Part shown: positions 57,026-64,000 of the stretch, in pieces | Layout: each line of letters opens with the position of its first letter | How positions within the stretch are numbered: the stretch's first letter is position 1 | The notes under the pieces: generated by a model | Database searches by the model: none | What the model saw: only the letters and a program-made list of their open reading frames with translations | What the model was told of the DNA's origin: nothing | Origin: Anthostomella pinea | Lineage: Eukaryota; Ascomycota; Sordariomycetes; Xylariales; Xylariaceae | DNA length: 64,000 nucleotides | Assembly (NCBI GenBank): GCA_963556695.1 | Contig: CAUWAG010000010.1 | Coordinates: 6,014,001 to 6,078,000 of the forward strand | Reading direction: 5' to 3' | Made by a program: the position numbers and the translations under genes

Positions 57026-58277
57026 GATGGTGACGATAGTGCTGAGTTGTCAGAGGCGGGGAAGAGAGTTGACTCGAGGACAACTGTGCAGCTAGCTTCC
57101 TGCCAGTCTTTCAATGCAGGCCGGATAGACTGACGTCTTACACTGTAGAGCGTCAGACAAGAGAGACGGATTGTGCTTGTTGACAATGCGCCGTTGCCCG
57201 TAGTCGAAGGATGCGGTCCCGAGGTCAACCAGCATTGGGTTTTCAGGGAGTTGGAGTTGACCATCGACCCGGTCCCCGGAGCTAGGAGCTAGGCGGGCGT
57301 TCCGCCCCGACTGGCCCCGGCTGGCCAACTGCCACTTCGGACTTATCGGGATAATGCTTTTTACTCTTATTTATGTGCACTATATGAGTTAAATGCATGT
57401 TAATTAAACAAACAGCTCTTATGCATGTAAAGGCCACCCCCCTTCAAGATAAGGACCGGAAGAGCCCCATGATAAGATGCGCCCGTCCCGAGACAGCAAG
57501 GCAGCAGAGACGGACCCGACACTCCATTTCATTGGACTGTCCAACCTCACCGCTCACATCTTCTTGCGCGACGGGAGGATGCTCCAATGACTTCGACTGA
57601 CGATGTTTGTCTGGATCCCAGTCGTGGCTATTGCAAAAGAACCTGAGCCACTTTTCGCAAGGCTGGATGCATATGAACCCAGTTCTGATCTTATCAAACC
57701 TACTTAATAATGGCTTTACACCATTCCGCCCGGAACTCTACTAGCAATCTGACCCGGGATGGTCCCATCTGTCTCTGGAAGTGAGCTCTGAGCGACGTCA
57801 CTCGCTGATTAACACGTTCCCAACACTGCCCCGCCACAGCGTGCCAGCTAGCCAACTGCGGGTGCTACCTGTGCTATCTGTGGTGCTGACCGTCTACACG
57901 TGGACCCGTCTACTTCGTTGAGTCTTCGTGTGCCTTCGTGTGCCTTCGTGTGCCATTGTGACTCGATAGACCTGTTGACTCTCTTCCAGCTTCTTCAGCT
58001 TCTCATACGTCCATACCATTCTCGTCTACTGTCTCAGGACTGTCACCCAATGCCTATGATTCGCACCTGATCTCGCACACGCACGCTCTCTCTGTTCAAC
58101 AGTCGACCCCTCTTTCCACACTCTATTTCTAAGACATCGCGTTCCAGATCTCTGCCGCCCAGACAGCCCAGACCGCTTCTTGCTCTTGCTCTTGCCCCCA
58201 ACGCTCTCCTCTACATACTACTACCTAGACACATGCGCGATACAGACAGACAGGCAACAGACCGAAAAACAGACACG
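57026..58277. other. divergent intergenic region (CLPTM1 / LOG genes)
   Basis: 1.25 kb holding both promoters. Cttcgtgtgc occurs three times in tandem at 57924-57953. A CT-rich pyrimidine leader (57960-58230) precedes the LOG start. No gene is supported. Confidence 0.55.
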
Positions 58278-59141
58278 ATGGAGTCCGGCGGCGCATCCCC
58301 AATGCCCTCTTCGGCCGCCACGCCCCGAACCTCGACCCCATCGACCCTCGGCCCGAACGCAGAGTCACAACGGACCAAGATATGCGTATACTGCGGCTCG
58401 TCGTCCGGCAAGGGCACCAAGCATATACAAGCAGCACGAGATCTGGGAAAGCTGATGGCTGAGAAAAACATCGCACTAGGTAGGCACACCGCCTCCCTCC
58501 AAGGCTCTCATCCGAACTTCCGGGTGCGCACGTGCGCATGCCCGTACTCTACGTTCTTCCCGCATTCCTGTATCTGACTCTTGCGCTTTCGTCTAGTCTA
58601 CGGGGGTGGCACAGTCGGCCTCATGGGCGAGGTAGCAAAGACGATAGTATCGATATCAGGGCCGGACTCCGTACACGGCATCATCCCCGAGGCACTGGTC
58701 AAGTGGGAGCGCAATGACACGTACGGCGCCACCAGGGACGCGAACGGGTACCACGTGCCAGAGGCGAGCATATACGGCCGGACCACGGTGGTGAAGGACA
58801 TGCACACGCGCAAGCAGATGATGGCGCAGGAGGTGCTCAAGGGTGGGCCCGGGTCCGGCTTCATCGCGCTGAGCGGCGGCTACGGCACCATGGAGGAGCT
58901 GCTTGAGACGGCGACGTGGAACCAGCTCGGCATCCACAACAAGGGCGTCTGCGTGCTGAACGTCGACGGCTTCTACGACGGCCTGCTGGACTGGATCAAG
59001 AAGTCGGTCGATGAGGACTTTGTCAGGGGTGCCAACGCCAATATCCTGGTGACGGCCACCGATGCCGAGGGCGCTATACGGGCACTGCGCGAGTACAAGG
59101 TCTCGGATGCGCGGTACGGGCTGAACTGGGATAACCAATGA
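58278..59141 (+). CDS. LOG family protein (cytokinin-riboside-monophosphate phosphoribohydrolase-like)
   Basis: Exons 58278-58479 and 58597-59141 give 248 aa. An in-frame ATG at 58233 would add 15 polar residues; the later ATG has the better context. A Ser/Thr/Pro-rich N-terminus is followed by the Rossmann-like LOG core: KICVYCGSSSGKG, LVYGGGTVGLMG, DMHTRKQMM, LSGGYGTMEELLETATWNQL and NVDGFYDGLLDWI. The family signature is PGGxGTxxE; here the Pro is Ser (SGGYGTMEE), while the Arg of TRK and the Glu are kept. LOG enzymes cleave nucleoside 5'-monophosphates to free base and ribose 5-phosphate, and release active cytokinins in plants and some fungi. The old label lysine decarboxylase is not supported. 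No cytokinin-biosynthesis neighbour (IPT or P450) is seen. Confidence 0.9.
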
Positions 59142-60004
59142 TGTGGGGCTACGTAAATGCTGCACATATAGTTAAACATAGATGATAAGTTCGGCATTCA
59201 CGTCGGGTTAAATACCGGCATAGAATCGATCATAAAGCAGTTTCTTAACGCCGATATTGAACAGGATTGGGCTGAGATTATAGGCTAGGTCATTCATAAA
59301 GAGTCCTGCTATTTGCACCTTGTCTCCACCCCCATCTCCCCAGGCAGCTGGCAGCGGGCTAACCACCAAGCTTACTGCTTAGCATTAGATCGAGGTTGTC
59401 GGTGCAGTTGTCGGTGCAGTTGTCCGCGCAGTTGTTTGTGTCGCACCGTTGAGCTGTGGTGCTGGTACTGTCGGTCGCATCCCGGATGCTGGCACTGGAT
59501 CATGGTAGTTGACGAGCGCTGGGTGCTGGTCGCCTTCTTCTCTATTTGGCTGTGGGATTTCTTGTTGGACGACATGGTTCTGCGGGGAGGGCATAGGTGA
59601 CAGTAAACTAGAGTGAACTCGAGGAGTTGGGAATGGAGTACCTTAGGTTCGTCGGTCGAAGTGAGGTGAGGTTGACGAGGTGAAATGGATAGATCTTGAT
59701 GATGAGCGGTGGTTGACGAGTAGAGGTTGGTGGTGGCACGTGAAGTTGATGGGAGATCAGGCTTGTGGTATATATGCTGTCTCGAGTTTGTATGATGTGC
59801 AGGAAAGAAGGAAAGGAAATTGGGAGGTTGTGATAGAGGAACGAGGACGAAAAAGAATGTATGAAGCGTTGCTGTGGTTATAGGTGGGCTCTCGCCAGAA
59901 ATGAAATAGACGACGATGAAGAATGGCACGCAGCCGTGGTTAGATAGGCATATTATGGTGAGGAACGTCTCGGGAGGTGGTGTTTTTGAGACGAGTTTGT
60001 CGGC
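59142..60004. other. intergenic, start of the AT-rich end
   Basis: 3' flank of the LOG gene, then a tandem gttgtcggtgcagtt stretch (59396-59425). A minus-strand frame of up to 220 codons (60034-59372) has only weak C/H spacing (CQHPGC) and its first codons lie in the TIR of the next element, so I do not call it. A 67-codon subset from 59575 cannot be excluded. Confidence 0.45.
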
Positions 60005-60597
60005 TACACTGACCCGCCATAAGTCTCCGAGCATCCCCGCATTTACACCAAAATGCCCTACCTTTACGCTTTTATAACTTAAAACTTAAAGCTTTCTAAA
60101 ATGATATTATAAGGAACTTATATTTGAAAATGCTGAATTTTTCGTAAATAATTTCTAAATATTTATTTTCTTAGCGACTAAAATAGTAAGAAATAGATAT
60201 ATAAAAGTAAAGTTTAAAATCTTAAATCTTAAATCTTAACAAAGCTATAAGAAATGTTTAAAAAGTCGTATAGGTTGTAATAAAGTTATATAATATTAAA
60301 TAACATGTAATATACGTATAAGATGAAAAACCTTATGTGATAGGTTTTTTTAAAATTAACTATGTTAGAAAGTTATATTTATCGATAATTTAATCTTTAA
60401 TAAAGTAATATTTACGACCTTTATCTTTAAGATGTCAAAGTTTTTAAATAAGCCATTTTAATATTCCGGTAAATTTAACTATATGTACTATAAGTACTTA
60501 AGTTATATCTATTTTACTCGATTTATCACGATCGCATAAAGTTGGGGTGTTTTGGTGTAAAACAGGGATGCTCGGAGGCTTATGGACAGAGAGTGTA
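60005..60597. mobile_element. 593-bp AT-rich non-autonomous element sharing the Tc1/mariner TIR
   Basis: The left end runs tacactgacccgccataagt then ctccgagcatcc and tttacaccaaaa. The right end, read on the minus strand from 60597, runs tacactctctgtccataagc then ctccgagcatcc and tttacaccaaaa. The inverted similarity extends about 65 bp. TA dinucleotides sit at both borders. The interior is strongly A+T-rich without open frames, as after heavy RIP. The outer TIR matches the transposon at 50424-51761. Confidence 0.8.
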
Positions 60598-62668
60598 GCT
60601 ATGAACAAATAAAATAAATTCTCAAAAAATGGAGAAAACAAGGCCAATCTCCCAAAATTATTCCAGAATCTTAGATGAGATGTGGGTGTCGTCGAGGACT
60701 AGATCTTTTGACCCCAATATTGAATGGAAGATCTTTTATATATCAAGGTAGTGATCACCGAGGAAGGCAAAACAGACTGGCTTATTAGGTGGTGAGCCTT
60801 AATAACTAGGTTAGGATGGTCGTTGTGCATGAGGGATGGCACACAGCTGTTTGCCACTAAAAGAAATCGTCGTATATGTATGACGACCTGTCAATGAAAT
60901 GAACGTGTTTATAATGATACATCTATCTGGGTGATCTTGGGATAAACAGACCCTCGAGGGTTCAGACCAAAAAACGTTGACCAGTTCCCCTCGATTGCTT
61001 TTAGAGCTAATGAGTGTATTCTTTCGTAACGCCGTCCTCGCTCAGTAGGAAGGCCAGATCCAGGTTCTTGAAGGTCGGGTTCTACGGTGAATATACCCTA
61101 GAATTCTCAGCGCCCAGACTTTTGGAGCGGACTGCCACTAGCAAAGTTGCAAACCGGTCTTTTCACAGAGGAAAAACCTTGCCTGTAACTGGTAGCAAAT
61201 CGTTTCGTTTTTGACCTTCGCCGAGATGTCGTCAAGCTTTTCCTCTTTCGCCTTTACAGCCGCAGCCATGGCTGAAGGGGTGTGCTCAAAGCACTCAATA
61301 TGACTAAGGGGGGGATCCTTGCTTGGGTGATGCACTGAACTTGGAGGTAATTCGAATCGATGTGTTGGTATGGCAAAAACTCCAGACAAAGGGGAAGGCT
61401 CACCGCCCTTGACTAAACCACTCGGCACATTATACTCGTCTTCTCTAAAATTCGATAGATACTGGTTTGGCCTGGCGTCCTGGCACTAGGCGATCTAGTA
61501 CTCATCCAATGCATTGATCGCTAGCAATATTTTCGTAGTATCTGAAGAATTCTTTTAGACGCGTAGCTTTCTGCTAGAACTGTTACAGTTCAAGTGTGAG
61601 CTCGTCCTCTGGTTGGCTAGACGCTGTTCTCAAAGTCCGGATCGAGTTCTCCATTTCCTTCTTTTTGTCGACTATATTTCCGCACACGGCCTTGTGGTTT
61701 TCTGGGTGTACGAACTCCATGGCGTCTGTATCATGCGACTTTGACGTTGTTCCTAAAGATTGGATGGATATGATACTTCTGCTAGGTAGAACGACAGGTG
61801 TTGCGGTATTAGTTTTAGGGTAACCTCTTCAATTGTCGTCTCTTACGATCCTTTTCCTCAGATGCGTGGATTTCATACAGTGGGTCAGCACAAATACTGA
61901 ACACCCCACTCTTATAAAAGAACCCTCCTCATTATAACCATATTCAAAGCTTTGCATGAGAGAGAAAAAATACGGGATAAAGATAAATATATAAAGTTTT
62001 AAAGGCGTAATAAAGTTAATTTTTAAGGAGTATTCTAACTTGAATTATTATAGAGATTTTAATAAAACTATGTAAAAGTAGCTATTTTATACTTATTCTT
62101 ACATCTTTTAATATAATCGATATATTTAAATGTCCTTTTAATTAAAACTTAAATATTCTACTTTTCAAAACATAGCTTAGTTAGTTTTTCTGTACTTATA
62201 TTTTTAAACTGTTATAAAAAGGTAAGTTTATATAAATATATACCTAGTTTTTAAGCGGTGCTATTAATTAAAGAAAAACCGTTTATAAAAGAAATAAAAC
62301 TAGTAGTTTTATATTTATATAGTAAAGTTAGTTTTAATATTTTCCCCCTTATTTTTAATCAAATAAAGTCTTTAACAAGCGTGTGTAAGAGTGCAAAAAG
62401 TAAAATTAAAAGGTGTTCGGGTTTTTTGTCTACCCACTCTATGCATATATAGCCTTTAAAATACTGCCGACGTGAACATTATGCTCTCATGTCTCATTGA
62501 AGTAATTTTAGATATATGATAATACGTTATAATCATCTATGAACTTTATATTATAAATAGGTACTCTTAGCTATTTTAAGTCTTTGTATGCCCTATATTA
62601 AAATAAATTTAATTATATATTAAAATTAGGATTATTAACGTAAGTAGATAGAAATAAACAGCTTAACG
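60598..62668. other. AT-rich, degenerate region
   Basis: Mixed moderately AT-rich (60.6-61.9 kb) and extremely AT-rich (61.95-62.67 kb) DNA. On the minus strand, about 61830-61140 has coding-like blocks (EFVHPENHKAVCGNIVDKKK; LTLEL-TAA-QF-TAG-QKATRLKEFF) in which stop codons sit where Gln would fit. That suggests a RIP-degraded gene or retroelement, but I cannot name the family. No intact gene is supported. Confidence 0.45.
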
Positions 62669-63273
62669 TAGATGACAAGCGAGCTGCGAGGTGGGGCTTC
62701 CATACAAAAAAGTCGGTGCGCCAATTTTTAACTTGAGAGGGGAAAATTGGAAAGATCCCGGACCTTTTTTTTTAGGTTTATAACTTGAAAATACATCAAT
62801 GTCACTTTTTTTAGGTTTATAACTATTTTATTTCAAGATTTATTTTAGAATACGCTAAAGCCACCTTATAAAAAAGCCTTTTTAGGATGCACAGTGTTGG
62901 AACAGACTTGACCGATCAATCATAATACTCGGGTATGGGTCAAAGTCATGATGTTGCTGATGGGTTGGATTGGGGGGTCTAGCTGGACTTGCAGGTCTGG
63001 CTAAGTGTCCTCACAATCCGGTATCTAATCTCTTATCCAATCATACATGTGGATCTGGTATGGATGGTTTCAAGGTTGGAATCGCATAGATCCAACACAC
63101 AGGCTATTATATCAGTGAAAAATAATTGCTATATATCATTATCATCTATAGAAAAGGCTACATTAAATGCAGCAGGTTCGATTTTCCCCCGATTTCTTTG
63201 AAAAGGTAGACGCACGGTTATACACTGACTTTTTTTGTATGCAAGGCCCATCTCGCAGCTCGCTTGTCATTTA
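62669..63273. mobile_element. 605-bp element with about 47-bp terminal inverted repeats
   Basis: The left end (after TA at 62669-62670) reads gatgacaagcgagctgcgag, then gtggggcttccatacaaaaa. The right end, read on the minus strand, reads aatgacaagcgagctgcgag, then atgggccttgcatacaaaaa. TA flanks each end. The interior has no intact coding frame. The TIR is unrelated to that of the 60-kb element. It is embedded in very AT-rich DNA but is itself partly less AT-rich (62880-63090). Confidence 0.75.
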
Positions 63274-64000
63274 TATTATAACTATTAAGTTATTTTTAAT
63301 ATTTATTTCAACATGTTTATTTTATCTATAATATATTATAAGGTGATATTTATATAAGTGTTATTTACGTAGCTAGGTATAAGGGTTCATTTTTAACTAG
63401 CTTTTTATATATATAAAAAAGCTTTTTAGCTTTATTTTATAAATTTTAAAATAAATAAAATTTCCTTTTATATTTCTTTCGATTAGATTCATATAATAGT
63501 TGGAAGCCCAGAAGTCTTTTAAACCTTGATTTATTACGTAACTTATTATTAAAGCTATATTAATTTAAAGACATTTAATATCTTTTACTTTTATTATTAT
63601 ACTTCATTTAAGTTTTATTTTTTCAATTTATTAAAATAACGTTTATTAAGTTTACGGTTTAAAAGGTACTTACGAGAAAACCTACTTTTATAACATAGGG
63701 TTTTCAGCTTAAATACCGCGTATTAACGAATAAAGTTTAAGAGTTTTTTAACTTAAACCTTTTTAGTATCGCGCTTTTAACTACTATTATATAAATTTTA
63801 ACGACCGAAAAAATAAAGCAAGCCTAGGCTTATTAATCACTGCTTAAGTTAAAAACGGGTTTAACTTATAGTTTAAAGCCTTTTTTTATGCGCATAGCGT
63901 ATAACGTAAAGATGTTTAAAAACGCAGCTTTAATAGTAATTACCGCGCAATTTAACATGATCGTGGCATTTTTTCTTGCTTTTACCAGTGAGCGCGCTTT
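63274..64000. other. very AT-rich tract, no gene
   Basis: Dominated by TA, TAA and TTA with almost no CpA/TpG richness by eye and no open frame, consistent with heavily RIP-mutated repeat DNA. The identity of the original sequence is not recognisable. Confidence 0.6.

Noticed and set aside
59372..60034. 220-codon minus-strand gene with a C/H-containing segment
   Set aside because: Its first codons lie in the TIR of the 60-kb MITE and the composition is low-complexity; motif evidence is too weak.

Overview
The window reads as nuclear DNA of a filamentous ascomycete (Pezizomycotina; Sordariomycete-like, which is an inference). Genes carry short introns of about 50-100 nt with GTRNGT donors and YAG acceptors. 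Codons are GC-rich, and the right end turns abruptly into an AT/TA-rich tract of the kind left by repeat-induced point mutation (RIP). Several families are typical of Pezizomycotina (DUF1757, DUF2264, ASXH, FHA-kinase, F-box-like families).

1-38 kb is mainly housekeeping: a 5'-truncated class III CoA-transferase/AMACR; dynamin Vps1; a LisH-CTLH-WD40 protein of the Gid7/WDR26 type; a DUF1757 membrane protein; acetoacetyl-CoA synthetase; a decayed short-chain dehydrogenase (SDR) interrupted by a tRNA-like SINE; a DUF2264 protein; phosphoserine aminotransferase; an SDR lacking its catalytic Lys; a short inverted-repeat element holding telomere-like repeats; TRAPPII subunit Trs120; a small secreted protein; an ASXH (DEUBAD-like) protein; the R-SNARE Sec22; and a Q/H-rich protein with CxxC motifs. 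A second copy of the SINE-like unit lies in opposite orientation on the far side of the DUF2264 gene.

38-54 kb is an accessory graveyard. It holds three paralogous F-box-like genes, all broken by in-frame TAA/TAG codons and/or frameshifts. An SDR gene appears split into two pieces on opposite strands, consistent with inversion of its 3' end. An FHA-Ser/Thr kinase gene has several frameshifts, a lost splice donor and a nonsense codon. A Tc1/mariner element with recognisable terminal inverted repeats (TIRs) carries a dead transposase. One unrecognised charged protein (445 aa) is still open.

54-59 kb returns to conserved genes: CLPTM1-family membrane protein and a LOG-family phosphoribohydrolase. 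60-64 kb is AT-rich. It contains a 593-bp non-autonomous element whose TIRs match those of the Tc1/mariner element at 50.4-51.8 kb, and a second, unrelated 605-bp TIR element.

Four intact genes (Vps1, Trs120, Sec22, CLPTM1) act in endomembrane traffic but are not arranged as a cluster. I see no intact secondary-metabolite cluster, CRISPR array, rRNA or convincing functional tRNA. The most unusual content is the mobile-element and gene-decay record rather than a new working pathway. Exon boundaries were derived by hand and checked for phase.
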